Shown: positions 21,625 through 32,165, counted from the stretch's first letter. The stretch: 64,000 bases of DNA from Corythoichthys intestinalis (GCF_030265065.1 NC_080398.1:56965982-57029981), one strand, 5' to 3'. Notes: generated by a model not told the origin, from the letters alone. Made by a program: numbers and translations.

Positions 21625-22017
21625 AATGCTCTCTGCACTTTAAACAGACCCCTGAGACTATCACAGAGCAGGTGCATTTATACGGAGACTTGATTACACA
21701 CATTTGGATTCTATTTATCATCATCGGTCATTTAGGACAACATTGGATCATTCAGAGATCCTCACTGAACTTCTGGAGTGAGTTTGCTGCACTGAAAGTA
21801 AAGGGGCCGAATAATATTGCACGCCCAACTTTTCAGTTTTTTATTTGTTAAAAAAGTTTAAATTATCCAATAAATGTTGTTCCACTTCACGATTGTGTCC
21901 CACTTGTTGTTGATTCTTGACAAAAAAATAAAATTTCATATCTTTATGTTTGAAGCCTGAAATGTGGCGAAAGGTTGCAAGATTCAAGGGGGCCGAATAC
22001 TTTTGCAAGGCACTGTA

Positions 22018-22041
22018 TATATATGTATGTATAATCATATG

Positions 22042-22106
<65 letters not shown>

Positions 22107-22115
22107 ATATGTATA

Positions 22116-22208
<93 letters not shown>
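22018..22208. repeat. (TA)n microsatellite
   Basis: This is a long TA run broken by TGTG. It adjoins the TA target duplication of the Tc1 element on the left and supplied the ATATATAT target site of the hAT on the right. Shorter TA runs at 23476-23497 and 25885-25903 continue the same microsatellite across the later insertions. Confidence 0.95.
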
Positions 22209-22211
<3 letters not shown>

Positions 22212-22432
22212 GCCTCTCAAAAATAACGCGTTAACGACCATGATTAATCTGGAAATATTAACGCATTAAAAAAAAATTACGCAATTTACCGCTCACACTA
22301 AGTTTGGCCACAACTGCCTCCCGTAGTCCCACGCGCTGATGTTTACATTCTCCGCGCGGCAACGCAGGACATAATGCAGCCAGCCACGATGAGTGAGGAT
22401 GATGACCAAATTCCGTTTTAAAAAGCTGCCTA

Positions 22433-22675
22433 ATGGAAACCTGGACAAGGGCAAGGCACATCTTCGCTAGTGTTAGCAATGACGCTAACACTGCAGCAAC
22501 AAGCCGCAGTCATCAAGCTTCACTGGCAGAGTGCGGACTCGGACTTGCCAACAAAAAGAAACCAAGTAGGTTGACTACTGCTATGGCTACATGGGTAGCC
22601 AGAGACTGTAGAGTGTAGACCCATTAACATAGTCGAAGACGAGGGCCTTGAAAATCCAATGACAACAAACAGCAA
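22433..22675 (+). pseudogene. hAT transposase N-terminal fragment
   Basis: The frame contains ANKKKPSRLTTAMATWVARDCR and, after a frame break at about 22618, PINIVEDEGLEN. In the ZBED1-like hAT transposases the run reads close to ...ITxAIAKFIAKDMRPLSVVEDxGF, so this is the region just after the BED finger. The zinc finger itself is degraded and the catalytic domain that should follow is deleted. Confidence 0.75.
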
Positions 22676-22694
22676 CAACCAATGACAAACCACT

Positions 22695-22928
22695 AGACAG
22701 GTACAAGGCAGTGCCAGCATGGACTCATGTCCACTACAGTGGTGGTCTGTGCACAATAGTGCCCACAGTAAGCTGGCCCACCTTGCAAAAAACAGTATCT
22801 GGTCACACCTGCCTCCTTGCAAGAGACTATTTTCTTTGGCAGGGTACATTGTTCAAAAGAAAAGATCTGCTCTGTTATCTGAAAATGTCAACAAGCTAGT
22901 TTGCCTGAGAAGTTGGTTAAAAAAATAA
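22695..22928 (+). pseudogene. hAT dimerisation domain (hATC) fragment
   Basis: The frame reads SMDSCPLQWWSVHNSAHSKL, AHLAKNSIWSHLPPCKRLFS and LAGYIVQKKRSALLSENVNK, then LVCLRSWLKK and a stop. The order PLxWW, HLAK, (S/C)xRLFSxAG, ENVNxLVxL is diagnostic for the C-terminal dimerisation domain of hAT transposases. It follows the N-terminal piece by less than 100 bases, so an internal deletion of most of the gene is evident. Confidence 0.9.
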
Positions 22929-23777
22929 TAATAATAAGAGTATGGCTAACTTAGTGTTTCTAAACACCTTTACACACAGTTTAGTGTAATGTTTTTCAGT
23001 TAAGTGTGTGAAAATTGTTTAAAAAAAAAAAAAAAAAAAATTTATATCACACAGCTTTCAGGCCATATAGTGTAAAACTGCAAGTGCTGCATTTATTTGT
23101 TTTCAAATGTTGAATTTAACAGACAAGTTGTTTACACATTTTTTGAAATACTAGCTATTGTTACTGTATTGTGCTTATCTGCTTTTTAAATTGGGAGTCA
23201 ATTTTGGGTATAATGCCAATTTATTTTATTTTTTATTTTATACGAGCTGAGTTGTTAAATAAAATTTTAAAACTCTATTTGGTTAATTATTAATTCATTC
23301 ACACATCATACATTTCATCTTAAAACAATTTTTAAGTCAGTTATAGTATTTTCCTAGATTTTTTTTCCTGAACAGCAACTTTATTCATCCCGAGGGAAAT
23401 GTGATTAATCATGATTAATCACACAATTGACATATGATTAACTAGATTAAATTTTTTAATCGTTTGACAGCACTAATATATATATATATATATATATCAG
23501 AGGTTGCGCTAGACATTTTCGTTGTCTGTCATTTTGACTGACAGGGTCATAAAAATCCAGTCATAATCTATTTTTACCAGTCACTTAAATTTTTAAAATG
23601 ATAATGATGACATATTCAATAGTATTTAGTTTTCATTCATTTTTAATTAATATTGTAACACTTGCTTGGCGGCGAAAAATTAGACATGGAAGTTGTGGTA
23701 TTTTTCTCCCTCTTTTTACTCTGCTTACCGCCAACACCAACAAAACAACTCCACTCCCAAAGAAAAAGAGGCAACTA

Positions 23778-24188
23778 TATAGACCCCAATCACCAACGTC
23801 ACACAATGATCTTAATTGTGGTTGTCAGCCCAAAATCTTCTAAATATATATTAAATGCATCTTACCAGATATAAAATGACTACTACATAGTCTGTGGATC
23901 GTTTGGTGCCCAGATTTCTTGTCGAATTACAGCAGTCCATCTTGCTCTCCTCTTCGGGTCTCTAAGAATACGGTAGAACTTCAAGTCTCTCCGTCTATCT
24001 TCTCTGTTACTGCAACCAACCGTCACACACTTCTTCGCCATTTTGATTATTAATGTTAACGAGCAGAAAAACACGCCGTAATAGGAGGCATGTACGTAGC
24101 GGTAATGTGTAAACACGACGAGCTGACGGACAATATGGCTGCTCCAGTCAGGGGGCGGAGTTGTGACGTCATGTGATTGGGGTCTATA
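23778..24188. repeat. Inverted repeat bounding the THAP exon
   Basis: TATAGACCCCAATCACCAACG (23778 on) is mirrored by the sequence ending GTGATTGGGGTCTATA at 24188; about 24 of 26 positions match when CRE/CCAAT motifs are included. The enclosed ~410 bp holds the THAP exon and its proximal promoter. The next outward sequence, TATAGACAAGTTTCC, starts at 24184 and is mirrored near 25575-25592. Confidence 0.75.
23866..24041 (-). pseudogene. THAP zinc-finger first exon
   Basis: From the methionine at 24041 the frame encodes MAKKCVTVGCSNREDRRRDL, KFYRILRDPKRRARWTAVIR and QEIWAPNDPQT. This is the C2CH THAP DNA-binding domain: C-x4-C, the FYR..P-x-RR...W core, and the LCSSHF ending, which is encoded one frame over (C-S-S-H-F-I-S-G at about 23870-23893), so a small deletion has broken the frame. 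A good splice donor (GTAAGATG) follows directly, as in the first exon of many THAP genes. THAP domains occur in P elements, in some hAT relatives and in Harbinger-type (ISL2EU) transposons. No catalytic domain is evident nearby. Confidence 0.75.
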
Positions 24189-24256
24189 GACAAGTTTCCT
24201 GAGCGAAATACGGGCGCCGCCATCTTGGAAAATGTCTGCTTCGCACTTCCGGTCCG
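24131..24256 (-). promoter_or_regulatory. Housekeeping-type promoter upstream of THAP exon
   Basis: Read on the minus strand towards the THAP start codon, the segment has CCGGAAGTG (ETS, 24244-24252), AAGATGGCGGC (YY1, 24216-24226), CCAAT (24176-24180), TGACGTCA (CRE, 24164-24171), a GC box CTCCGCCCCC (24151-24160) and CCATATTG. There is no TATA box. The combination is that of constitutive vertebrate promoters, and it lies 120-210 bases upstream of the ATG at 24041. Confidence 0.65.
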
Positions 24257-24847
24257 GTCGGGTAGCAGTGTATTAGCAGTGTATTGACGACGATAAAACT
24301 ACGAAATCAAGCCAGAGCAACCCATGGAATCTTCAAAAATTGATTCAGCACGACCTAGATGACACGTAGATGAGATTGGATGGCAGTTCGTGTCACTTCG
24401 TTGATCATTCGTGGACAAAATTTTTAACAACGGTCAGCCTGTGTTAACGTGAGGAATGGATTGATACTACGGCCATTAGTGACCAAAATGTGGTGAAATT
24501 ACAAGTTATATTACATTTGCCGACTGCAGAAGGGCTGACATGGATTGTTTTGTTACAAGGAAATGCTACAAGGTTATGTACATATGATGTAAACACAAAT
24601 AGTATGTCATTCTTTTTTTTATTGCAGGCATTGATCGCAATAAAACATTCAGACATGATTCAATTTCTTGTTTTATTTAAAACGATTGGTGCACTCCAAA
24701 ACAGGTCAATAAATCACATTTATAAAAGTATTGCAAAAATAGCATACGAGAATGTGATATCAGACCGCAGAGCTCCGGAGCCTCGTGAACAAATAGCGAC
24801 ATCACGGAGGCCCTCGGCGGCATTTACATGTGCTTTTTTCCCGTCCT

Positions 24848-24978
24848 CGGTAATTCCAGCTCCAATAGCATATATTTAAAGATGCTACCGTTCACAAGTT
24901 CGTAGTTGGATCACGGCGATCTCGGCGAACCACCGTCTGTCACAATTCCTGCCTCTCTCGGCCTCTCCCGGGAGTCGA
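24848..24978 (+). pseudogene. 18S rRNA fragment (start of V4 region)
   Basis: The sequence opens with the exact universal run GGTAATTCCAGCTCCAATAG and continues with diverged but alignable 18S sequence: CGTAGTTGGATC at 24900-24911, then GGCGAACCACCGTCTGTC and CCTGCCTCTCTCGG. This corresponds to the region just 3' of the 530 loop and into V4 of eukaryotic small-subunit rRNA, with about 20 bases missing in the middle. It is not a functional rRNA; it is embedded in the transposon at 23498-25884. Confidence 0.8.
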
Positions 24979-25242
24979 GCTGTCATCATCATTGTGGAAC
25001 GCAAACGATATATGTTCGATATATGTCCATCAACGTACAAGTCAAGTTGTCTTCTCTTTTATAACCGCATTTCCCAGCTGTAAACAAACGAATAAAAACT
25101 TGTAACACTTGGATTTATGTGGTGCATTCAAACACGATTAGCAACAGGCAGCTAGCAGCAGTAGCAGAAGCTAGTTGTTGTAAAAATGATTAAACTTCGT
25201 AATTACAATCATCATCGTAATATCAATAGCAAAGGCAACAAG

Positions 25243-25671
25243 TCATTTCATGCGCCAGATTTTAGGTTTCGTATTTTTAGAGCACATTACCTTCCATAAC
25301 AGCGGGGCATGACTGCAGGAGCTGTCAGTTTTGTACATCTCCATCCCTCCCACCTGTATGACGAGTACGAGCACCCATGGTTTGGAAATTGACATGGTAC
25401 GAAGCATGGAGGCCTTGGCTTGGTTCTCCACCCGCCTACATCAAAATAACATTCCCAGGATCTTGTATAAAGACCTTCCAACTTCGATTCCACCGCCATT
25501 GACTTCAACGGTAAACAGGCGGAAACGGAAGGGGAAGGAAGACATAAGGAAGTAAACCGGAAGTACCTCGGAAACTTGTCTATACACAGGCGACAATCTA
25601 GTCCACCAATTGGATGACGCGCTGGCACACCGGGTGCACCAATAAGAACCTCGCGTTGATGTGTCAATCAC
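25243..25671 (-). other. Unassigned coding-like segment
   Basis: Several minus-strand frames are open. One, read from 25431, has SKPWVLV followed by SSCSHAPLLWKV, reminiscent of the SWIM-type finger (PWV...CSHVxALL) in proteins of ISL2EU-like transposons that also carry THAP domains. The match is short and the order relative to the THAP exon is wrong for a single gene. The inverse copy of TATAGACAAGTTTCC lies within it at about 25575-25592. Confidence 0.25.
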
Positions 25672-25933
25672 GGTGCTGCCGCCAGACCACGGTGACGCTA
25701 CAATATTCTGACAGAATAGCCAACGACGTCATGCTTAAGAGAGACAATAGCTAATTAATATGCCCCCCTGTGGTCTGGGGTGTGAATTGCAACCTGTCAA
25801 AATGACGGACGGACTTCAGTTTTTTCCGTCACCGTTTTAAAAAACCGGTCAACGACGGAAAATATTCGGTTAACGCGACCCCTGATATATATATATATAT
25901 ATATGTTAGCACATCCGCCTTTATTATATATAG

Positions 25934-26690
25934 ATACACTCACCGGCCACTTTATTAGGTACACCTGTCCAACTGCTCGTTAACACTTCATTTCTAATCA
26001 GCCAATCACATGGCGGCAACTCAGTGCATTTAGGCATGTAGACATGGTTTAAAACAATCTCCTGCAGTTCAAACCGAGCATCAGTATGGGGAAGAAAGTT
26101 GATTTGAGTGTCTTTGAACGTGGCATGGTTGTTGGTACCAGGAGGGCTGGTCTGAGTATTTCAGAAACTGCTCATCTACTGGGATTTTCACGCACAACCA
26201 TCTCTAGGGTTTACAGAGAACGGTCCGAAAAAGAAAAAAATATCCAGTGAGCGGCAGTTCTGTGGGCGGAAATGCCTTGTTGATGCCAGAGACCAGAGGA
26301 GAATGGCCAGACTGGTTCGAGCTGATAGAAAGGCAACAGTGACTCAAATAACCACCCATTACAACCACGGTAGGCAGAAGAGCATCACTGAACGCACAGT
26401 ACGTCGAACTTTGAGGCAGATGGGCTACAGCAGCAGAAGACCACGCCAAGTGCCACTCCTTTCAGCTAAGAACAGGAAACTGAGGCTACAATTTGCACAA
26501 GCTCATCGAAATTGGACAATAGAAGATTGGAAAAACGTTGCCTGGTCTGATGAGTCTTGATTTCTGCTGCGACATTCGGATGGTAGGGTCACAATTTGGC
26601 GTCAACAAAATGAAAGCATGGATCCATCTTGCCTTGTATCAACGGTTCAGGCTGGTGGTGGTGGTGTAATGGTGTGGGGAATATTTAAAA
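25934..26690 (+). mobile_element. Tc1-like transposon, 3'-truncated
   Basis: The left terminus reads CACTCACCGGCCACTTTATT and is preceded by a TA-rich flank. The transposase gene starts at 26086 (MGKKVDLSVFERGMVVGTRR), with helix-turn-helix sequences SISETAHLLGFSRTTISRVY and RKATVTQITTHYN. There is a frame break near 26235-26250 and a stop after VAWSDES, at the first catalytic aspartate. Recognisable coding continues ([19 protein letters not shown], then GGGGVMVWG) until about 26686, where the element ends abruptly. The second aspartate, the glutamate and the right terminus are missing. Confidence 0.9.
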
Positions 26691-27087
26691 TATAACATGT
26701 ATATATATATTTTTTTCTTTTCTGTCTAGTGTAAGTAAACTGGGGCACATGGTTAATGTTCTCTTGTAAGCACCAATGATTCGACTGTACTTTGATACAA
26801 AATTCTATCACTAAAGACAACGAGGTTGAGCGCCAGGTGGGTAGATTGGTGCTTCTGTCGATCCGAGATGCTGGTATTCAAAGTGAAATAGAGAGGTCGT
26901 ATGCCCCCTGGTGGGATGCCAAGGCACTCGGACACACCAAGTAAAAGAAAAACTTTGACCTGAGGTACTCGTATCATTCGGGTCCAAATGGTAAGGCAGG
27001 ATGGAAAATACCATTGTGCGGTGAAACCTCTTAGATGTCTGTTCTGAAAAGAGGGCTGGCACCAAGATATGCAATCCAAAACATACT
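26691..27087. other. No gene recognised
   Basis: After a TA/T-rich junction this segment shows only open frames of about 100 codons with no recognisable motif (minus strand, 26753-27079). Confidence 0.45.
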
Positions 27088-28017
27088 CACTGCAAATTTA
27101 TAACGTCTAAATAAGACTATTTTTCTTAAATTTTGTCAAATAATGTTCTCCCTCTTGTTTTGAGTGTTAAAGACTAGTTAACAAATTAATGTGTAATATT
27201 GTTCCAGGTACTTTAAGTAAATATAACTATTAGTTCTTATCATGCCCATATATCTAAAAGTTGGTAATTTCTCACCTAAACCAAGAAAAAAATGGTTTCA
27301 AATTATGTTCTGAACAATATCTATTCTTAAATTAAGACAGTTTCTGACACATTTACTTTTTTCCCCATAAAATAAGAAACACTGTAACAAGTAACAAATT
27401 ACTTTAATTGATTTGTCATCTCAAACTTTCGAACAGATTTGAATTTTTTTGTTAAAAATAGGAAACAAATAGGAAATTTTAATCTTAGAAAATATGTGTT
27501 TGAAGTTTATTTCAAGATTTAACTGAGTTGTTCTATTGCTTATAATGAATGATTTAAGCTTTTTTAAGGTTTCACTTCCTAGAGTTGTTGCTTAGAATGT
27601 TGTTTTTTTTGTTTTTTTTTTCTGCTTTTTCTAAGAAGCGTTTCTTAGAGTGAGGAATGTTTTCATAAAAGTTTGAATATACCTGATTTGTTGCTTGATA
27701 TAAGTGATTGAGTCTTTTTTTTTTTAAAGATTTATTTTTCCTTCATTTGCTGCTTAGAGTAATTTTTTGCTTGTTATACACAAAATGTTACTTAAAATGA
27801 GAGTTTAAAGCTTTTTTCAAGATTAAATATACTAAATTATTGCTTGAAATAAGTCTGTTAAGCACTTTTTCAGCCTTATGAAAGCCTATTTTTCTTATTT
27901 CAAGAAATCTTGTGAGTGAAATTTACTTGAAGCCCTGGCGGATAATTTTACTTATTTCTAGTAGATTTGCAAAACAAGGGAATTTAACTAGTTTTAAGGA
28001 GATGTGTTTTTGCAGTG
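27088..28017. mobile_element. EnSpm/CACTA-like non-autonomous element
   Basis: The left end CACTGCAAATTTATAACG and the right end, inverted CACTGCAAAAACACATCTCC, match the CACTG termini of fish EnSpm elements. The AT-rich interior repeats TTGCTT(G/A)...AAATAAG motifs typical of their subterminal regions. Flanking bases share only CT, so the 3-bp duplication is not certain. There is no coding sequence. Confidence 0.7.
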
Positions 28018-28559
28018 CTGTCATAACACTTCATCGATTTAACAAGAACAAGCAGATTTGGGGAGGTGCAACGCCATCATTTAGCAAAAATGATAACTGT
28101 TGTTTTGAATAGTATTTATGTATAAATACCGGTAAGCAGACAAACAGTCCACATTCAATAGTGAGTACCAAATGACATTTACTCATAAAAAAAAAAAAAA
28201 AAGTTATAAACAAACAGTAGTCCAATGGATAACCCATTAATGTGACATCAACTGCAGAAGAAAAAAAAAAGTGTCCACTTCTGTGGTACCTTAAAAGGCA
28301 GTGTAGGAATGCAGTGCAACTGTTTTTTTTTTTGTTTGTTTTTTTGACAAGTGATTCCTGCCCTGTAACTACTGACAGTTAAATCAGTTTTATTTTTCTT
28401 TTTGAGGGGGCATTGTTAGCTGAAGCAGAAGGGAGACACCAGATTATTGCTTATTTGCCAACAATGACATATTTCTTGTTTCTTTCTTTCTTTCTTTTTT
28501 TTTTTTTTGGTTAATTTCAAGGGTAAGTTTGTCGTGTGCATTTTAGGTTAACTGTTTTG

Positions 28560-29050
28560 TTTTCTAGCTTTGGGGTTCATGATTTAGCAATTAACACCTC
28601 GTTACAGATATGCTCTCTGTCGTTTAAACACACACTGACGCCATCAGTCTGCCAGTAATTCTCTCATGCGCTGACTGAATTTGCAAGCAGGAATGTGGCC
28701 AAGACTCTTGGAGAGCCAGCATGTGTTTACCACCCTCTAAATGAGAGCCACGTTGAGAGAAATGCCTGCCATCTGAATGCTCTGTAATATCAATAATTGA
28801 TGCTCTTGAGGAGTAGTAATTAAATTAGTTAATTATGCCAGTGAAATTACATGTAATTATGAGACTGGAGGTTATGTTTAGTAAATTAGTCTCATCCATG
28901 CTCACTGTGTGAACTGCTGCCAAATCGTATTCCTCGATGATTCGGTAATTCCGATCCACTTTCTGCTTCTGTCTATTCAGACACCATCTGATCAGAATTA
29001 TGTCTCTGTCTGGAGGTATTTTTTGGTGTCTTGCCAAATGACGCTTCACT
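28560..29050. promoter_or_regulatory. Candidate conserved non-coding element
   Basis: This stretch has balanced, non-repetitive sequence with clustered homeodomain-type motifs: CAATAATTGATGCTC, GTAATTAAATTAGTTAATTATG and ATGTAATTATGAG. It contains no frame of interest and no transposon signature, unlike its surroundings. That is the look of a developmental enhancer, but conservation cannot be tested here. Confidence 0.35.
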
Positions 29051-29215
29051 TACAACAATGTAATAAGTGTTTTTGAAAATGACATGTTTACACTTTGAAC
29101 AAAGTAAATATTTTGATCATCGCTTATCTATTTGATGAACTACAATAAAGTGAAACATTTGAAATTCATCATGAATGATTTCAGGGCAGAAGAATAGCTT
29201 TAAACGGATATAGTA

Positions 29216-30443
29216 CAGGGGTGAAAGTGGGCCGGAACGGTCAGGAACGCAGTTCCAGTATAAGATTCAGGGCCAGAACGCAGTTCCGTTATAAGATTCA
29301 CGACCGGAATGCTGTTCCGGTATAAGATTCGCGGCCGGAATGCTGTTCCGGTACACGGTGCTTTGATTCCGAAAATATGACGACAACTGTCAAAACGCTA
29401 TGTAAAAAAAAAATAAAATAAAAAAAAATGCTAAGCTGCCAGACTGCATTTCATCTCCAAGAAGAAAACAATCTACCAATATCAGATTTACATACACAAG
29501 TGTTAACAGCAAGCATAATAAAGTGCTTGTGTAGCGTAATCCGTTTCCACCAATATTTATTATTTATTTTATTCCACGGACAGCATGGAGGTTTCCCCAT
29601 CTGCTGCAGTTATCTGAGTCTGATGATGATGAGTCACGTCAATGTGCGAATGCACGCAGCAAAGCAAAACGCCTTGACTCATTTATCCGTTAAATTGGCT
29701 GACATACTGACATGTGATCAGCAGAGATAGTTAGCGCTGATAGGTTCAAATGTGCATGTTTTTTGGAACAGCAAAAAAAAAAAAAAAAAAAAAAAAGGTT
29801 GTTGAATTGATGCGACAAAAGGGCTTGCAACATAAAATGGATCAAATCTTAAAGAACAATGAACGAGTTCAGGAGGCTTATTTATCATGTTTAGTTTTAT
29901 TTGCTCTGATGGGGAGGTTCAGAACATCTTAGCTGTCAATGTGCACTTTGGGCTTATATTTGTTAACTTATGTTAGGCTACTTATTCATTTTCTTATGAT
30001 TTAAAAAAGTCAATGCGCGGTTTTCAAAATATATTCCATTTCACTCTGATTAATGTAAGTCATTTGTACTTATTTTTCTGAATGTATGTTACTTCTATTT
30101 TTATTATTAATCCTATGTTCTTAAGTAGTTAAAATTGAGATCTGGTATGTGAGAAAATGAGGGAAAATGAAAATTAGGAGATGGAGATTGAGGTTACTGC
30201 TGTTTTTATTAACTTTTATTTTGCAAATCATTGATAAAATACAATTTTGAATGAAAATCAGTTTTTGTATGTGTTAAATAAATAACTGTGCTAAACAGTT
30301 TTCTTTGAATTTCAGTAGTTTAAGAGGTTTAACCCCCCCCCCTCCAAAAAATAAACTAAATAAATAAATAAATAAAATATAAAATTTCTGGCTCTGTGGC
30401 AACAGAGCGTCCTGGCAAAAAATTCTTGCCACTTTTACTCCTG
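29216..30443. mobile_element. hAT non-autonomous element
   Basis: The termini are CAGGGGTGAAAGTGGGCC and ...GCCACTTTTACTCCTG, and the 8-bp target duplication ATATAGTA is exact (29208-29215 and 30444-30451). Near the left end CCGGAA(C/T)G...GTTCCGGTATAAGATTC repeats four times. A broken relative begins at 59499. No transposase motif was seen. Confidence 0.92.
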
Positions 30444-30451
30444 ATATAGTA

Positions 30452-31255
30452 TGTAATAGAAGTCAGAGCAGTAGTGCTGCCAATAATGTATTTTTTATTG
30501 TATCTTTCTTTAGTGTAAAACGCACACACACATGCTTTCAAATTGATGCACTTAAACCTGGACAAGCACTTCAGAAGTAATGACAACAATGAGACAGAAA
30601 CCCTTCGGTGGTTATCTTACCTCCAGAGCCTACCCTGATGTTCTTTTAGACTGACAAAGCTTTGACCCCACTTCATCTGACAGATGAAGCCTAAAGGAAG
30701 ATTACAGAGACAAGGCATGCTTATTACTCTTCGATACCAAAATATGGGATAAAATAATACATAATTGTAGTGGACTATAATAAATAATACCAATAAAAAT
30801 CAGATAAAGAAATTTGAAGCAAGGCATTCATAAACGGTTCCTCTTTCTGTGGCAGAAGAGGCTACTTGACTGACGAGATAAAAAATATGCTGTCTTCAGA
30901 TTTGTGACAGATTTTAATTACTATTATTAGTGAAGCATTATTCTGGCAGTAATCTAGTGTTTATATATCCTCACCAACCAACTATATCATCAAATAAAGA
31001 TCAAGACATATTGCCCCGTGTTACATTTGTTCAGAGGCCTTTGCCTAGCCTTTTCTGAACGACTTTCTTATGAATGTTTGTGTGTGTGTTTTGCATACAC
31101 TACTTGGACTACTCAAGCAGATGTCTTCTTTATTTGCAACTATTGATATGCATACATGGTGATTGCCTTAACCAGCATGGTCCCAGTGATTTTTACATTC
31201 TAACGGCCCGGCAAGTTGCCACTGAGGTTGTTGTTGTTCTTCTTGTGGACACTAT
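30452..31255. other. No gene recognised
   Basis: No gene or classified repeat is evident between the hAT element and the MITE. Confidence 0.5.
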
Positions 31256-31850
31256 GGGGCCGTTTACATGGCGACTCTCCGAGAATACGAATAATTTCCA
31301 ATTTACATTTGCATTTGCGTCTCCATTTGAACAATGTCGCAATTCAGCATGAAAACGATGTAGTATTCATGCCAGGCCCTAGGGGGCAGTGCAGCTTTAC
31401 AGTGCGACAGAGAATGATGCACTTTGACCCACCCAAGCTCCCTTAGGCGGAAAAAAATATGCCCGCCCACTCGAAGCAATGTCATTTTTCCTTTGTTCAA
31501 AAAGGCACAAAAATTGAAACATTAAACATATTTAATTAAAAAAATATTATTAAAACAGTAAATTAAAGCCGACATTTCGCCATATTTGCTGTTTTTAATG
31601 TTTAGTAGCAACGCTGCGCACGCCATATGTGACGTGTACGAGTGCCGACGTTAACGTCGCGGTCTTGCGCCGCAGGAGCCTTTGATATGCATTCCGAGGA
31701 AGCCCCCCTCAACCCCCCGCAATCGGATTCTTCCACTTTGGAGGCAGGATTCAGAATTTTCCGTCTTCGCCGACACCATATTCACGCGAAGCGAGTCCGC
31801 CACTCAGTCATTGCGTCTTTGTGTCGCAGAGTCGCCATGTAACCTGCCCC
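31256..31850. mobile_element. MITE with GGGGCCGTTTACATGG termini
   Basis: This second copy of the family at 3018-3625 is colinear over its whole length. Ends are GGGGCCGTTTACATGGCGAC and the inverted GTCGCCATGTAACCTGCCCC. The flanks (TAT on the left, TAA on the right) do not give a clean duplication. Confidence 0.85.
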
Positions 31851-31992
31851 TAACTTTGAAATCCCACTCCACCATTATTCTTGAACCAACTGTCTTGAAA
31901 CTTGGTAGCTATGTAGCATGGGCCAATACCTATTGATCCTCAGAGCCCGATTTAGTTGTTTAGGGTTTTTTTTATTTATTTTTTTTATGTAT

Positions 31993-32165
31993 CAGGTCTT
32001 ATTAAAGGGAACCACGGATAAAAAGACATGTAGTTCTTAAAAGATAAATGTTAGTACGCGTAATAATAATTTGATATTAAAACCCCTCTTAATGTTTACG
32101 TTTTAAAAAATGTAAAATTTTAAATAAAAAAATAACTTAGTAGCTCGCCATTGTTGTTGACGTCA
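31993..32165 (-). repeat. Inverted match to 3748-3910
   Basis: Read on the minus strand, this segment matches the interior of the hAT element at 2911-4164: GCGAGCTACTAAG, ...CATTAAGAGGGGTTTTAATA..., ...AAGAACTACATGTC. It is an older dispersed repeat that exists outside that hAT as well. The DNA from here to 33325 shows nothing else recognisable. Confidence 0.75.

Larger units (their letters stand above)
17908..22015 (-). mobile_element. Tc1-like transposon split by an LTR element
   Basis: The inverted termini CAGTGCCTTGCAAAAGTATT (17908) and ...AATACTTTTGCAAGGCACTG (ending 22015) are flanked by TA duplications. Inverted repeats of roughly 200 bp extend inward from each end. Without the LTR insertion (18958-21430 plus its 5-bp duplication) the transposon is about 1.63 kb, the normal size for fish Tc1 elements. 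Its transposase gene runs on the minus strand and is split between 21624-21436 and 18952-18127. Confidence 0.95.
22209..23475 (+). mobile_element. hAT element with transposase remnants
   Basis: The ends read TAGGCCTCTCAAAAATAACG and ...TTTGACAGCACTA, flanked by ATATATAT on both sides. The ends resemble those of 43089-43918 but the interior is different and still carries two coding pieces, so it is a less-reduced relative of the elements at 2911, 43089 and 62423. Confidence 0.85.
23498..25884. mobile_element. hAT-like composite carrying THAP and 18S pieces
   Basis: The ends read CAGAGGTTGCGCTAGAC and ...GTTAACGCGACCCCTG, with related subterminal sequence (TGTCATTTTGAC on the left; TGTCAAAATGACGG on the right). 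It lies in a TA microsatellite so the duplication (ATATATAT) is uninformative. The CAG...CTG ends suggest hAT, but the internal inverted repeats and THAP exon could come from another superfamily nested inside. It is 2387 bp long. Confidence 0.65.

Noticed and set aside
22035-22269. Tyr/Ile repeat proteins
   Set aside because: They are translations of the TA microsatellite.
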